DNA of 64,000 nt from Streptomyces brevispora (lineage in GTDB: Bacteria > Actinomycetota > Actinomycetes > Streptomycetales > Streptomycetaceae). The position numbers and the translations under genes are program-made. This document shows, piece after piece, positions 16,851 through 27,350 of this stretch. The notes under the pieces were generated by a model. That model was not told the DNA's origin. It ran no database searches and saw only the letters and a list, made by a program, of their open reading frames with translations. The stretch covers positions 3,348,001 to 3,412,000 of the forward strand of contig NZ_VIWW01000001.1 of assembly GCF_007829885.1 (NCBI RefSeq), given 5' to 3'. Within the stretch, counting starts at the first letter, position 1. Every line of letters begins with the position of its first letter.

Positions 16851-16871
16851 ATATACCCCTGGTGGGTATAT
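16851..16871. promoter_or_regulatory. CsoR-type operator palindrome
   Basis: ATATACCC-N5-GGGTATAT, perfect eight-base arms with a G/C-rich centre, 35 bases upstream of the repressor start. This is the form known for CsoR operators (TATACCCC…GGGGTATA). Confidence 0.8.
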
Positions 16872-17016
16872 CTTAACGAATTCAGCTGAAACGTGACCGG
16901 GGCCCCGTGTTGATCACTGTGCCCGATGCGCGACACTGAAGAATGCCGGTTAGCCGTGGCCGGATGATGCGCCTAGCATCAGCCTGACCGAATCCAAAGC
17001 ATCCCGAGGACCCCAC

Positions 17017-17637
17017 GTGCGCTTTCGTCTGACCCCCAGGGAGACGAGCTTCTACGACATGTTCTCCGCGTCTGCGGACAACATCGTCACGGGCTCGAAA
17101 CTCCTGATGGAACTGCTCGGGGCGGATTCTGCCTCCCGAGTCGAGATCGCGGAGCGTATGCGGGCAGCGGAGCACGCGGGGGACGATGCCACCCACGCGA
17201 TCTTCCACCAGCTGAACTCCTCCTTCATTACGCCGTTCGACCGCGAGGACATTTACAATCTCGCGTCGTCGCTCGACGACATCATGGACTTCATGGAGGA
17301 GGCAGTCGACCTCGTCGTGCTGTACCAGGTCGATGAGCTTCCCAAGGGTGTGGAGCAGCAGGTCGAGGTTCTGGCACGGGCGGCGGAACTCACCGCCGCG
17401 GCCATGCCGAATCTGCGGACCATGGACAACCTCACCGAGTACTGGATCGAGGTCAACCGCCTGGAGAACCAGGCCGACCAGATCCACCGCAAGCTGCTCG
17501 CCCAGCTCTTCAACGGCAAGTATGACGCCATGGAGGTGCTGAAACTGAAGCAGATCGTGGACGTACTGGAAGAGGCCGCCGACGCATTCGAGCACGTCGC
17601 CAACACGGTGGAGACCATCGCGGTCAAGGAGTCCTGA
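17017..17637 (+). CDS. DUF47/PhoU-like accessory protein of the Pit transporter
   Basis: A 206-residue all-alpha protein of the PhoU_div (DUF47) family: FYDMFSASADNIVTGSKLLMEL at the start, EHAGDDATHAIFHQLNSSF and PFDREDIYNLASSLDDIMD in the middle. The ExxxD and DxxxD patterns are the presumed metal sites of the PhoU fold. It precedes the pit gene by five bases, the usual bacterial arrangement, and probably tunes that low-affinity phosphate transporter. The GTG start follows GAGGA. Confidence 0.9.
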   Translation: MRFRLTPRETSFYDMFSASADNIVTGSKLLMELLGADSASRVEIAERMRAAEHAGDDATHAIFHQLNSSFITPFDREDIYNLASSLDDIMDFMEEAVDLVVLYQVDELPKGVEQQVEVLARAAELTAAAMPNLRTMDNLTEYWIEVNRLENQADQIHRKLLAQLFNGKYDAMEVLKLKQIVDVLEEAADAFEHVANTVETIAVKES

Positions 17638-17642
17638 ACCAC

Positions 17643-18641
17643 GTGGACACCTTTGTACTGGTCGTGACCATCGGCGTCGCGCTCGGCTTCACGTATACGA
17701 ACGGCTTCCACGACTCGGCGAACGCCATCGCCACCTCGGTCTCCACCCGCGCACTCACCCCGCGTGCGGCACTGGCCATGGCGGCGGTGATGAACCTCGC
17801 CGGCGCCTTCCTCGGCAGCGGGGTCGCCAAGACCGTCAGTGAGGGTCTGATCGCGACGCCCGAGGGTGACAAGGGGATGGGAATCCTCTTCGCCGCGCTG
17901 GTCGGCGCGATCATCTGGAATCTGGTCACCTGGTACTTCGGTCTGCCGTCCTCGTCCTCCCATGCCCTGTTCGGCGGCATGGTCGGCGCGGCGCTCGCGG
18001 GCGGCACGCTGGTGCACTGGAGCGGGGTGCTCGACAAGGTCGTCATCCCGATGTTCGTCTCGCCGGTGGTCGGCCTGGTGGTCGGCTATCTGGTGATGGT
18101 CGCCATCATGTGGATGTTCCGGAAGTCCAACCCGCACAAGGCCAAGCGCGGTTTCCGGATCGCGCAGACGGTCTCGGCCGCGGGCATGGCGCTCGGTCAC
18201 GGTCTGCAGGACGCGCAGAAGACGATGGGCATCGTGGTGATGGCCCTGGTCATCTCCGGCCACGAGACGTACAGCGAGCCGATCCCGGTCTGGGTGAAGC
18301 TCGTCTGCGCGCTGATGCTCTCGCTGGGTACCTACGCCGGTGGCTGGCGCATCATGCGGACGCTCGGCCGCAAGATCATCGAGCTGGACCCGCCGCAGGG
18401 CTTCGCCGCGGAGACGACGGGGGCGTCGATCATGTTCGGTTCGGCGTTCCTGTTCCACGCGCCGATCTCGACGACGCATGTCATCACCTCGGCGATCATG
18501 GGTGTGGGCGCCACGAAGCGGGTGAACGCGGTGCGGTGGGGTGTCGCGAAGAACATCATCCTGGGGTGGTTCATCACGATGCCGGCCGCGGCGCTGGTCG
18601 CCGCGGCGAGCTACGGAGTGGTCGTGTTGTTGTTCGGCTGA
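17643..18641 (+). CDS. pitH: Low-affinity inorganic phosphate (metal-phosphate) transporter, Pit family
   Basis: The 332-residue membrane protein has about ten hydrophobic segments. Both halves of the PHO-4/PiT signature are visible: FTYTNGFHDSANAIATSVST (about 12-31) and a second GLPSSSSHALFGGMVG, with FHAPISTTHVITSAIMGVGA near the C terminus. It imports phosphate as a neutral metal complex using the proton gradient. It is co-transcribed with the DUF47 gene and faces the high-affinity pst operon across a shared terminator. Confidence 0.92.
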   Translation: MDTFVLVVTIGVALGFTYTNGFHDSANAIATSVSTRALTPRAALAMAAVMNLAGAFLGSGVAKTVSEGLIATPEGDKGMGILFAALVGAIIWNLVTWYFGLPSSSSHALFGGMVGAALAGGTLVHWSGVLDKVVIPMFVSPVVGLVVGYLVMVAIMWMFRKSNPHKAKRGFRIAQTVSAAGMALGHGLQDAQKTMGIVVMALVISGHETYSEPIPVWVKLVCALMLSLGTYAGGWRIMRTLGRKIIELDPPQGFAAETTGASIMFGSAFLFHAPISTTHVITSAIMGVGATKRVNAVRWGVAKNIILGWFITMPAAALVAAASYGVVVLLFG

Positions 18642-18732
18642 CGTTGACCGGGAACCGGGTGCGCCCGGTGGGCGTTCTGCCCTCGATCTCCGGACGGGCC
18701 TGATGCGGCCGGTCCCACAGGCTGTGCAAACG

Positions 18733-18770
18733 GGTCCGCCCCGCTCTCTTCTCGGAGAGCGGGGCGGACC
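18733..18770. terminator. Bidirectional terminator between pit and pstB
   Basis: A perfect 15-base stem (GGTCCGCCCCGCTCT at 18733-18747, complement at 18756-18770) with an eight-base loop, between two convergent genes. Confidence 0.85.
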
Positions 18771-18819
18771 TCTGCCTTGCGGTGGCACCGCCATGCAGCA
18801 CCTCAAGGCCGTCTGGGGA

Positions 18820-19596
<777 letters not shown>

Positions 19597-19618
19597 CTGA
19601 ATCACTGCTTCCGTGGCC

Positions 19619-20704
19619 TCAGCGGCCGGTCTTCGGGGCCTTCCAGCGGGCGATGCCGCGGGCCACCAGATTGAGGATCATGACGAAGGCGATCAGGACC
19701 AGGGCGGCTGCCCAGGCGCGGTCGTAGGACGCGCTCTCGCCGATCTTGTACTGCTCGTAGATGTAGAACGGCAGTGAGGACTGGGCGCCTTCGAAGGGGT
19801 TCGGGTTGATCAGCTGACTGCCGAAGACCAGCAGGATGATCGGTGCGGTCTCTCCGGCGATACGGGCGATGGCGAGCATGACGCCGGTGGCGATGCCGCC
19901 GATCGCGGTCGGCAGGACCACCTTCAGGATGGTCCGCCACTTCGGGATGCCGAGGGCCAGGGAGGCCTCGCGGAGCTCGTTCGGTACGAGCTTCAGCATC
20001 TCCTCGGTGGAGCGCACCACGACCGGGATCATCAGGATCGTCAGGGCCAGCGCGCCCATCAGTCCGGAGGGTTCGAGTCCCGCGATCAGCATGATCGAGA
20101 GGATGAACAGACCGGCCACGATGGACGGGATGCCGGTCATCACGTCGACGAAGAAGGTGACGGCCCTGGCGAGCGGGCCCTTGCCGTACTCCACCAGGTA
20201 GACCGCGGTGAGCAGACCGAGCGGTGCGGAGATCACCGTGGCGATGCCGACCTGCTCCAGCGTGCCGATCAGCGCGTGGTAGACACCGCCGCTGGCCTCG
20301 GACCCGAGGACACCGGCCATCGAGTGGGTCAGGAAGTAGATGTCCAGGCGGCCCGAACCGCGGCTGACGGTCGTCCACAGCAGTGACGCCAGCGGGACGA
20401 CGGCGATCAGGAAGCACACCCACACGAGGCTGGTGGCGAGGCGGTCCTTGGCCTGCCGCCGGTTCTCCACGACGCTCGTCGCGACGTACGAGATCACCAG
20501 GAAGAGCAGCGCGGCGATCAGGCCCCACTGGACGCGGCTGTGCCAGCCGGCGGCCGCACCGATGCCGACGCCCAGGGCGATCGACACGGCGGCGAAGCCG
20601 AGCGGTGCCAGCCGGGGCAGCGTGCCGCTGCTCAGGCTGTTGCCGGGTGCGGGCGGCGGTGTGGGCGCCGGGTGCTCCTGGACGCCGGTGGATGCGTGGC
20701 TCAT
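19619..20704 (-). CDS. pstA: Phosphate ABC transporter permease PstA
   Basis: The 361-residue permease overlaps the pstC stop by ATGA (20701-20704). A Pro-rich cytoplasmic lead (1-25) precedes six or more membrane spans and the permease loop [20 protein letters not shown] with [11 protein letters not shown], the EAA-like coupling motif. With PstC it forms the membrane channel. Confidence 0.95.
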   Translation of the reverse strand: MSHASTGVQEHPAPTPPPAPGNSLSSGTLPRLAPLGFAAVSIALGVGIGAAAGWHSRVQWGLIAALLFLVISYVATSVVENRRQAKDRLATSLVWVCFLIAVVPLASLLWTTVSRGSGRLDIYFLTHSMAGVLGSEASGGVYHALIGTLEQVGIATVISAPLGLLTAVYLVEYGKGPLARAVTFFVDVMTGIPSIVAGLFILSIMLIAGLEPSGLMGALALTILMIPVVVRSTEEMLKLVPNELREASLALGIPKWRTILKVVLPTAIGGIATGVMLAIARIAGETAPIILLVFGSQLINPNPFEGAQSSLPFYIYEQYKIGESASYDRAWAAALVLIAFVMILNLVARGIARWKAPKTGR

Positions 20705-21693
20705 GCGTTGGCCCCCGAGTACTCCTTGCGGCGGGCGATGATGAGCCGCGCGGCGCCGTTGACCAGCAGGGTGAGGACGAAGAGGACCAGGCCGGAGGCG
20801 ATCAGGGCGTCGCGCCCGAACGCGTCGGCCTCGCCGAACTTCGCGGCGATGTTCTGGGCGAACGTCCCGCCGCCCGGGTTGAGCACGTGCAGCGAGATGA
20901 GGAAGCTCGGCGACAGGACCGTGGCGACGGCCATCGTCTCGCCGAGCGCGCGGCCCAGGCCCAGCATCGACGCGGAGATCACGCCGGAGCGGCCGAACGG
21001 CAGCACCGAGAGGCGGATGACCTCCCAGCGGGTGGCGCCGAGCGCGAGTGCGGCTTCCTCGTTCATCTTCGGGACCTGGAGGAAGACCTCGCGGCTGACG
21101 CTGGTCACGATCGGCAGGATCATGATCGCGAGCAGGATGCCGACGGTGAAGAGCGAGCGGGCGACGCCGACCTCGGTCTTCTCGAAGATGTACGTCCAGC
21201 CGAAGAACTGGTCGAGCCAGAGGTTGAGGCCTTCGAGGTACGGCACGAGGACGAGCGCGCCCCAGATGCCGTAGACGATGCTGGGCACCGCGGCGAGCAG
21301 ATCGACGACGTACGCGATCGGGGCGGCCAGCCGGCGCGGTGCGTAGTGCGAGATGAAGAGGGCGATGCCGACAGCGATCGGAACCGCGATGACCATCGCG
21401 ATGATCGAGCTGACGACGGTCCCGAAGAGCAGGACCGCGATGCCGAAGACGGGGGGGCTGCCTGCCGGGTTCCAGTCGAAGGTGGTGAAGAAGTTGCCTT
21501 CGTCCTTGGAGATGGCGATGGCGGCGCGGTAGCTGAGGAACACGGCGATCGACGCCATGAGCACGAGCAGCAGGATGCCCGAGCCCTGTGACAGGCCCAG
21601 GAAGATCTTGTCGCCGAGGCGACCGGTCGGCCTGGGGCGGGAGCGCCCGCCCGGCCGGGCCGGTGGTATCTCTGTCTGTGTGGTGGAAACCAT
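20701..21693 (-). CDS. pstC: Phosphate ABC transporter permease PstC
   Basis: Three hundred and thirty residues with six predicted membrane spans. The coupling loop reads EAALALGATRWEVIRLSVLP, followed by GLGRALGETMAVATV, typical of PstC. A Pro/Arg-rich N terminus is cytoplasmic. It lies 153 bases after pstS and shares its promoter. Confidence 0.95.
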   Translation of the reverse strand: MVSTTQTEIPPARPGGRSRPRPTGRLGDKIFLGLSQGSGILLLVLMASIAVFLSYRAAIAISKDEGNFFTTFDWNPAGSPPVFGIAVLLFGTVVSSIIAMVIAVPIAVGIALFISHYAPRRLAAPIAYVVDLLAAVPSIVYGIWGALVLVPYLEGLNLWLDQFFGWTYIFEKTEVGVARSLFTVGILLAIMILPIVTSVSREVFLQVPKMNEEAALALGATRWEVIRLSVLPFGRSGVISASMLGLGRALGETMAVATVLSPSFLISLHVLNPGGGTFAQNIAAKFGEADAFGRDALIASGLVLFVLTLLVNGAARLIIARRKEYSGANA

Positions 21694-21846
21694 GGTCTTT
21701 CCGGTCTGTGTGGGGGAGCGGAGGGCTCCCCTGGCGGCGGTGCACCGGATGGGGGTGAGGGTGGCCGGCCGGTCCGGAGGGGTGTACCGGACCGGCCGCC
21801 TGTTGCGTGTGTTCGCGCGGTTGCGCCTGTGTCGTGCGGGGTTCGG

Positions 21847-22983
21847 TTACGAGAGGGAGGCGACCGTCTCGCGGACCTTGGCGTTGATCGCCTCGGGGAT
21901 CGGGGCGTAGCCGGCCTCGGTGAGGAGCTGCTGGCCCTCGTCGGAGGCGGTGTAGGTCAGGAAGGACTTGACGGTGCCGAGGGTGTCGGCCTTGTTGCCG
22001 GTGTCGCAGACGACCTCGTACGTCACCAGGACCAGCGGGTAGGCGCCCTCGGCCTTGGTGGTGTAGTCGAGGTCGAGCGCCAGGTCCTTGCCGGTGCCCT
22101 TGATCTTGGCGGCGGCGATGGCCTTGGAGGCGTTCTCCGAGGAGGCCTTGACCGGGGCGGCGCCGCCGGTGTTGATGTCGACGGTGGTGATCTTCTGCGA
22201 GGCGGCGAAGGAGAGCTCGAAGTAGCCGATCGACCCGTCGACCGCCTTCACCTGGGAGGCGACACCGGAGGAGCCGGACGCGGCCTGGCCACCGGGGGCC
22301 GGCCACTTCTTCTCGGCCTCGTACTTCCAGTCGCTCGGGGCGGTGGCGGCGAGGTACTTGCCCAGGTTCTGGGTGGTGCCGGAGTCCTCGGAGCGGTGGA
22401 AGGGCTGGATCGCCTTGTCCGGGAGCTTGGCGCCCGGGTTGAGCTTGGCGATCGCCTGGTCGTTCCACTTCTTGATCTTGGTGTCGAAGATCTTGGCGAG
22501 CGTGGGGGCGTCCAGCGTCAGGCTGTCCACACCGTCGAGGTGGAAGCCGACCGCGATCGGGCCGCCGACCATCGGGAGGTTGATGCCCTGGCCGGTCTTG
22601 CAGATCTTCTTCGAGTCGGCGATCTCCTCGGGCTTCAGCGCCGAGTCGGAGCCGGCGAAGCCGACGGTGCCCTGGTTGAAGGCGACGATGCCCTCGCCGG
22701 ACGAGGAGGAGTTGTAGTTGATCTCCACGCCGGAGCAGGCGGCCATGTAGTCCTTGACCCACAGGTCCATGGCGTTCTTCTGGGCGCTGGATCCGGAGGC
22801 GCGCAGCTGACCCTTGGCGCCGTCGCACTTGACGTTCGAGGCGGCCTTCGTCTGGCCGCCGTTCCCGCCGGTGTCGCCGCCGCTGTTGTTGTCCGAACCG
22901 CACGCCGTGAGGACCAGGGCGCCGGAGACGGCGAGGGCACCGAGCGCGGTGGCACGAAGCCGGTTCTTGCGCTGAAGCTTCAC
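21847..22983 (-). CDS. pstS: Phosphate-binding lipoprotein PstS
   Basis: The 378-residue product starts at GTG 22983. Its signal ends in the lipobox VLTAC (Cys about 27). The phosphate-binding fold follows with GSSAQKNAMDLW, SGEGIVAFNQGTVGFAGSDS and HRSEDSGTTQNLGKYL, whose Ser, Arg and Asp residues hold the anion. It captures phosphate outside the membrane for PstCAB. Four PHO-box units precede it. Confidence 0.95.
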   Translation of the reverse strand: MKLQRKNRLRATALGALAVSGALVLTACGSDNNSGGDTGGNGGQTKAASNVKCDGAKGQLRASGSSAQKNAMDLWVKDYMAACSGVEINYNSSSSGEGIVAFNQGTVGFAGSDSALKPEEIADSKKICKTGQGINLPMVGGPIAVGFHLDGVDSLTLDAPTLAKIFDTKIKKWNDQAIAKLNPGAKLPDKAIQPFHRSEDSGTTQNLGKYLAATAPSDWKYEAEKKWPAPGGQAASGSSGVASQVKAVDGSIGYFELSFAASQKITTVDINTGGAAPVKASSENASKAIAAAKIKGTGKDLALDLDYTTKAEGAYPLVLVTYEVVCDTGNKADTLGTVKSFLTYTASDEGQQLLTEAGYAPIPEAINAKVRETVASLS

Positions 22984-23114
22984 TTTCGGGTGTTCCTTCC
23001 AGGAGCCGCCGAGGTTGTTTTCGTTCTACGACGGCGTGCGAAGTGGTGGGTGGTGCGGAAGTCGTGGTCGGTGCGGTCTGTGCCTCGCACCGTGCACTGC
23101 CGAAATTAGGCAGT

Positions 23115-23158
23115 ACAGGTGAAGCGGTTTGCGGGGGTGGGTGAACGGGAGGTGAACC
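23115..23158 (-). promoter_or_regulatory. PHO box upstream of pstS
   Basis: On the minus strand four consecutive 11-base units read GGTTCACCTCC, CGTTCACCCAC, CCCCGCAAACC and GCTTCACCTGT. The first two match the PhoP direct-repeat consensus G(G/T)TCACC of Streptomyces, the third is degenerate and the fourth is good. They end 131 bases before the pstS start, so the operon should be induced by phosphate limitation through PhoRP. Confidence 0.8.
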
Positions 23159-23247
23159 GTGTCGGGCGGCCTGGTTCCGGGCCGCGAGTGGGTTCGGGGG
23201 GGCGGGTCCGTCCTCGAACGCCGGACGGGCCGGAACGGCCGGCCCGG

Positions 23248-23697
23248 TTACGCGTTCGGGAGAGTCGGGAGGGTGGGGAGGGCCCTGTCCAGCAGGGCAC
23301 GGTCGCGGGGGTGGGTCAGACGGGCGCGGGCGGCCTCCGACGGGAGCCACAGCACGTCGTCCACCTCGCGGTTCGGGACGAAGGCACCCGCCGTGGCCTC
23401 GGCGGACCAGTACGTGACCTCCTTCGGGCGTCCGTTCGCCAGGTACCGGACCATGGGGAGCACGGCGCCCGGCACACAGTGGTGGCCCGTCTCCTCCAGG
23501 ACCTCGCGCAGAGCCGCGTCCCGCGGGGACTCGCCGCGTTTCAGCTTGCCCTTGGGGAACGACCAGTCGTCGTAACGCGGCCGGTGCACGAGGCAGAACT
23601 GCACAAGGTCCGGGCCGGTCGCGCCACCCGCGCCGGCCGCGCTGCGTGGCGGGCGGCGCCAGAGCACGCACCCCGCCGCCCGCACCGTGCCGCTCAT
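23248..23697 (-). CDS. Nudix hydrolase
   Basis: The 149-residue protein contains an intact Nudix box, GKLKRGESPRDAALREVLEETG (positions about 56-77, Gly, Glu, REVLEE and Gly all present). WSFPKGKLKRGE is the form found in diadenosine- and diphosphoinositol-polyphosphate hydrolases. Its start overlaps the CHAD gene's stop by ATGA, and it lies between pst and ppk, so a role in polyphosphate or dinucleoside-polyphosphate turnover is plausible. Confidence 0.88.
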   Translation of the reverse strand: MSGTVRAAGCVLWRRPPRSAAGAGGATGPDLVQFCLVHRPRYDDWSFPKGKLKRGESPRDAALREVLEETGHHCVPGAVLPMVRYLANGRPKEVTYWSAEATAGAFVPNREVDDVLWLPSEAARARLTHPRDRALLDRALPTLPTLPNA

Positions 23698-24716
23698 CGC
23701 GCGGTCACGGCGGTCGCGTACGGCCAGGTGTCCCGGAACACCGCGCGCGCCGCCCCCACCTCATGGCGCTGGTCGGCGTGGAGCACCCCCAGGGCGTACG
23801 CGGTGGCCGGTGCGATCCGCGGGGTGCGGGCCGCCGAGGCCGCCGCGGCGGCCGCCTCCGCCGCGTCCCGGTGCAGATCGAGGGCGTGCCCCGGGCCGGC
23901 CAGGACCGGGTCGGGGGCGCCGCGCACCACCTCGTGGGCGTACCGGTGCAGCCGCAGCAGCAGCCGGGTCTGGTGCCAGGGCCCGTCCTGCGCCTCGTTG
24001 TACGGCTCGGCGCTCCCGTCCGGCGAGAGGGCCGCCACCGCGCCGAGCAGGCGTTGCTCCGCCCGGTCCGCGGGCTCGCGCAGCAGTTCGCCGGCCGGTG
24101 CCGCGGCCAAGGGGGAGAGGGGGACCTCGGAGGCGAGCAGCGCGACGGCGTCGGCCACCGCGTGGAAGCGGGACGAGCCGAGCGCCTGGAGCGCCGCGGA
24201 GTGGGCGCGGGTCCGGGCGAGGGTCAGCCGGCGTTCCAGCAGTGCCCCGGCGCGGGCCGCTCCGACGCCGAGGCCGGCGCGGTCCTTGTCGGGGGTCGCG
24301 CCGCCGAGGCCGTCACCGGACTCCGTGCGGGCCGCGGGCAGCGGTGTTCCCGACAGCCCGTGCAGGGCGTCGAGGAGCCGGTTCAGCCGGTCCGCGTAGG
24401 CGTGCTCGCGGGCGAGGGTGCCGGACAGCCAGGCGAGTTCGGTGCGCAGCTGCTCGGCCCAGAGCGGGTCGAGCGCGGTCCGGAAGGTGTGCAGGGTGCC
24501 GCTGATCCGGCGGGACGAGCGGCGGAGCGCGCCGGTGGCCTGTTCGGCGGCCTGCGGTCCGGCGTCCGTGGGGGCACTGTTCTCGCGGTGCAGGCGCAGG
24601 CTCCGAAGGAAGTCCGCGGCCTGCGCCCGGAGGTACGGTGCGAGCACCGCCCCCGCGGTCACGTCCGTCTGGGTCTGATGGTCAGGGCGTCGCACGCCGG
24701 CGCCTCCGGGCGTCAA
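23694..24716 (-). CDS. CHAD-domain protein
   Basis: A 340-residue helical protein with the CHAD pattern of repeated His/Arg/Lys-bearing helices: [52 protein letters not shown] domains bind inorganic polyphosphate, which fits its place between ppk and the Nudix gene. The start at 24716 (AGGAA upstream) overlaps the ppk end by 35 bases; a GTG at 24662 would avoid overlap and keep the whole domain. All three genes read as one operon with ppk first. Confidence 0.85.
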   Translation of the reverse strand: MTPGGAGVRRPDHQTQTDVTAGAVLAPYLRAQAADFLRSLRLHRENSAPTDAGPQAAEQATGALRRSSRRISGTLHTFRTALDPLWAEQLRTELAWLSGTLAREHAYADRLNRLLDALHGLSGTPLPAARTESGDGLGGATPDKDRAGLGVGAARAGALLERRLTLARTRAHSAALQALGSSRFHAVADAVALLASEVPLSPLAAAPAGELLREPADRAEQRLLGAVAALSPDGSAEPYNEAQDGPWHQTRLLLRLHRYAHEVVRGAPDPVLAGPGHALDLHRDAAEAAAAAASAARTPRIAPATAYALGVLHADQRHEVGAARAVFRDTWPYATAVTAR

Positions 24717-26931
24717 TGAGCATTTCCTGTACGTGCCGCAGCGGCCGGCCCTCCGCGTCCGTGGCGTGCCGGGTCCAGTTCCCGTCGGGGCCCAGGTGCC
24801 AGGATGAGGTGGTGTCGGCCATGCCCGTTTCCAGGAGGCGGCTGAGCGCGGCCCGGTGGGCGGGGTCGCTGACCCGGACCAGGGCCTCGATCCGGCGGTC
24901 GAGGTTCCGGTGCATCATGTCGGCGCTGCCGAACCAGACTTCGGGGTCGCCGCCGTTGCCGAACGAGAACACCCGGGAGTGTTCGAGGAAGCGGCCCAGT
25001 ATCGAGCGGACCCGGACGTTCTCGGAGAGTCCGGTGACGCCGGGGCGGATCGCGCAGATGCCGCGCACCCAGATGTCGACGGGGACACCCGCCTGCGCGG
25101 CCCGGTAGCAGGCGTCGATGATCGCTTCGTCGACCATCGAGTTGACCTTGATGCGTACGTAGGCGGGGCGGCCGGCCCGCTGGTTCGCGATCTCCTTGTT
25201 GATCCGGGAGATCAGTCCGTCGCGCAGTGACTTCGGGGCGACCAGCAGGCGGCGGTAGGTCTCTCGGCGCGAGTAGCCGGAGAGGCGGTTGAAGAGGTCG
25301 GAGAGGTCCGCGCCGACCTGCGGGTCCGCGGTGAGCAGGCCGAGGTCCTCGTACAGCCGGGCCGTCTTGGGGTGGTAGTTGCCCGTGCCGACGTGCGAGT
25401 AGCGGCGCAGGATGTCGCTCTCCTGGCGGACGACGAGCGAGAGCTTGCAGTGCGTCTTCAGGCCGACGAGCCCGTAGACGACGTGGCAGCCCGCCTCCTC
25501 CAGCTTGCGCGCCCACTTGATGTTGGCCTGCTCGTCGAACCGGGCCTTGATCTCGACGAGTACGAGGACCTGTTTGCCGGACTCGGCGGCGTCGATGAGC
25601 GCGTCGACTATCGGGGAGTCGCCCGAGGTCCGGTACAGGGTCTGCTTGATGGCGAGGACGTCCGGATCGCCCGCCGCCTGTTCCAGGAAGGCCTGGACGG
25701 AGGTGGAGAAGGAGTCGTACGGGTGGTGCAGCAGCACATCGCGTTCGCGCAGGGCGGCGAAGATGTCGGGCGCGGAGGCGGACTCGACCTCGGCGAGGTC
25801 GCGGTGGGTGCCGGCGATGAACTTGGGGAACTTCAGCTCGGGCCGGTCCAGCGACGCTATGCCGAACAGTCCGGTGAGGTCGAGCGGTCCGGGCAGCGGG
25901 TAGACCTCGGCGTCGGACACCTTCAGTTCGCGGACCAGCAGGTCCAGCACGTACGGGTCGATGGCCTCCTCGACCTCCAGGCGGACCGGCGGGCCGAAGC
26001 GGCGCCGCATGAGCTCCTTCTCCAGGGCCTGGAGCAGGTTCTCGGCGTCGTCCTCCTCGACCTCCAGGTCCTCGTTCCTGGTGACCCGGAACATGTGGTG
26101 GGCGAGGACCTCCATGCCCGGGAAGAGCTCTTCCAGGTGGGCGGCGATGACGTCCTCGATGGGGACGTAGCGCTGCGGGGAGGCCTCCAGGAAGCGGGTC
26201 AGCAGCGGCGGGACCTTGACCCGGGCGAAGTGGCGGTGGCCGCTGACCGGGTTGCGTACGACGACGGCGAGGTTCAGCGAGAGGCCGGAGATGTACGGGA
26301 AGGGGTGCGCCGGGTCGACGGCCAGGGGGGTCAGTACGGGGAAGACGCGCTGGCGGAAGAACGTGAAGAGGCGGGCCTGCTCCTTCTCGGTCAGCTCGGG
26401 CCAGCGGATCAACTGGATGCCCTCGTCGGACAGGGCGGGGGCGACGTCCTGCTGGTAGCAGGCGGCGTGCCGGGCCATGAGTTCGCGTGAGCGGGTCCAG
26501 ATCAGGTCGAGGACCTCGCGGGGCTGGAGTCCGGAGGCGGAACGGGTGGCGACACCGGTCGCGATCCGGCGTTTCAGGCCAGCCACCCGGACCATGAAGA
26601 ACTCGTCCAGGTTCGAGGCGAAGATGGCGAGGAAATTAGCCCGTTCGAGGAGGGGGGTCGAGGGGTCCTCGGCCAGTTCCAGAACACGTTCGTTGAACGC
26701 GAGCCAACTGCGTTCCCGGTCCAGGAACCGGCCCTGCGGCAGCTCGTCACCGTCGGTATCGGGCTCGTACGTGTCCGCGTCGGCGTCGATGTCGGGGTCC
26801 AGGTCGGCCGCAGTGGACAGGGCGGCGCCGTTGGAGGAGGCGACGGCATGCGGCCGGTGTGCGGCGAGGGAGCCGACGGACGGCTGAGCGGCGGGCGGGA
26901 CCGGGACCTCGGAGCTTGGCTGCTGGCTCAT
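24682..26931 (-). CDS. ppk: Polyphosphate kinase 1
   Basis: The 749-residue enzyme begins with an actinobacterial acidic extension (about 1-65) and then the four PPK1 domains: [31 protein letters not shown], the central region, and the phospholipase-D-like C-terminal half. The autophosphorylated His is in [18 protein letters not shown] and the second conserved His in [13 protein letters not shown]. It reversibly polymerises the gamma phosphate of ATP. Start MSQQPSSEV at 26931 is chosen; the open frame continues 63 codons upstream with low-quality sequence. Confidence 0.95.
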   Translation of the reverse strand: MSQQPSSEVPVPPAAQPSVGSLAAHRPHAVASSNGAALSTAADLDPDIDADADTYEPDTDGDELPQGRFLDRERSWLAFNERVLELAEDPSTPLLERANFLAIFASNLDEFFMVRVAGLKRRIATGVATRSASGLQPREVLDLIWTRSRELMARHAACYQQDVAPALSDEGIQLIRWPELTEKEQARLFTFFRQRVFPVLTPLAVDPAHPFPYISGLSLNLAVVVRNPVSGHRHFARVKVPPLLTRFLEASPQRYVPIEDVIAAHLEELFPGMEVLAHHMFRVTRNEDLEVEEDDAENLLQALEKELMRRRFGPPVRLEVEEAIDPYVLDLLVRELKVSDAEVYPLPGPLDLTGLFGIASLDRPELKFPKFIAGTHRDLAEVESASAPDIFAALRERDVLLHHPYDSFSTSVQAFLEQAAGDPDVLAIKQTLYRTSGDSPIVDALIDAAESGKQVLVLVEIKARFDEQANIKWARKLEEAGCHVVYGLVGLKTHCKLSLVVRQESDILRRYSHVGTGNYHPKTARLYEDLGLLTADPQVGADLSDLFNRLSGYSRRETYRRLLVAPKSLRDGLISRINKEIANQRAGRPAYVRIKVNSMVDEAIIDACYRAAQAGVPVDIWVRGICAIRPGVTGLSENVRVRSILGRFLEHSRVFSFGNGGDPEVWFGSADMMHRNLDRRIEALVRVSDPAHRAALSRLLETGMADTTSSWHLGPDGNWTRHATDAEGRPLRHVQEMLIDARRRRRATP

Positions 26932-27189
26932 GGACCCATTCTTCCGCGCGGAGTGCTCCGGGGGCGCGTCGGAGGGGTGCGAGATCGCGGGGATCGCGGA
27001 GATCGCACGGTCTGCGCGTTCTCTGCCGGGAATTCTCCCGTTGCGGGGGGACGGCACAGCTGGCTGCATCCTGAGAGGGTCGCAAGGGCGTCTGAATGCC
27101 CGGTAACGGCGACATGACATGCAGGAAGCGGTGTGGCCGTGTCCGGGGGCGGGTCAGGCCCCCCGGACACGGCTGCGGGGCGGGTCGGG

Positions 27190-27348
27190 GCCTGTCGGGT
27201 GAGCTCTGATCGGGCAGCCACGCCCTGGCGCGCACGCTTCCCGCGTTGTCGAAACGCCCTGGTAGCTCCGCTACGCGGGCCTTCCGACGCCTTGGAATCG
27301 CACGCACCGGACCGCGTCCGCCTTCCGATCGAAGGTCACCCGACAGGC
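27190..27348. mobile_element. MITE-like element, 159 bp
   Basis: A 24-base imperfect terminal inverted repeat (GCCTGTCGGGTGAGCTCTGA… at 27190-27213; complement of 27325-27348 reads GCCTGTCGGGTGACCTTCGA…, about four mismatches) encloses 111 bases with no gene. The same terminal bases, TCACCCGACAGGCTCT, occur at 42046-42061 at the edge of a transposase relic, which suggests the autonomous partner is an IS5-like element. The element ends two bases before the stop codon of the downstream permease gene. Confidence 0.7.
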
Positions 27349-27350
27349 TC

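Noticed and set aside
19619..23671. A 1350-codon open frame on the minus strand
   Set aside because: Only its last 361 codons (pstA) are real; the rest reads the pstC, pstS and Nudix genes out of frame, a common effect of high G+C.
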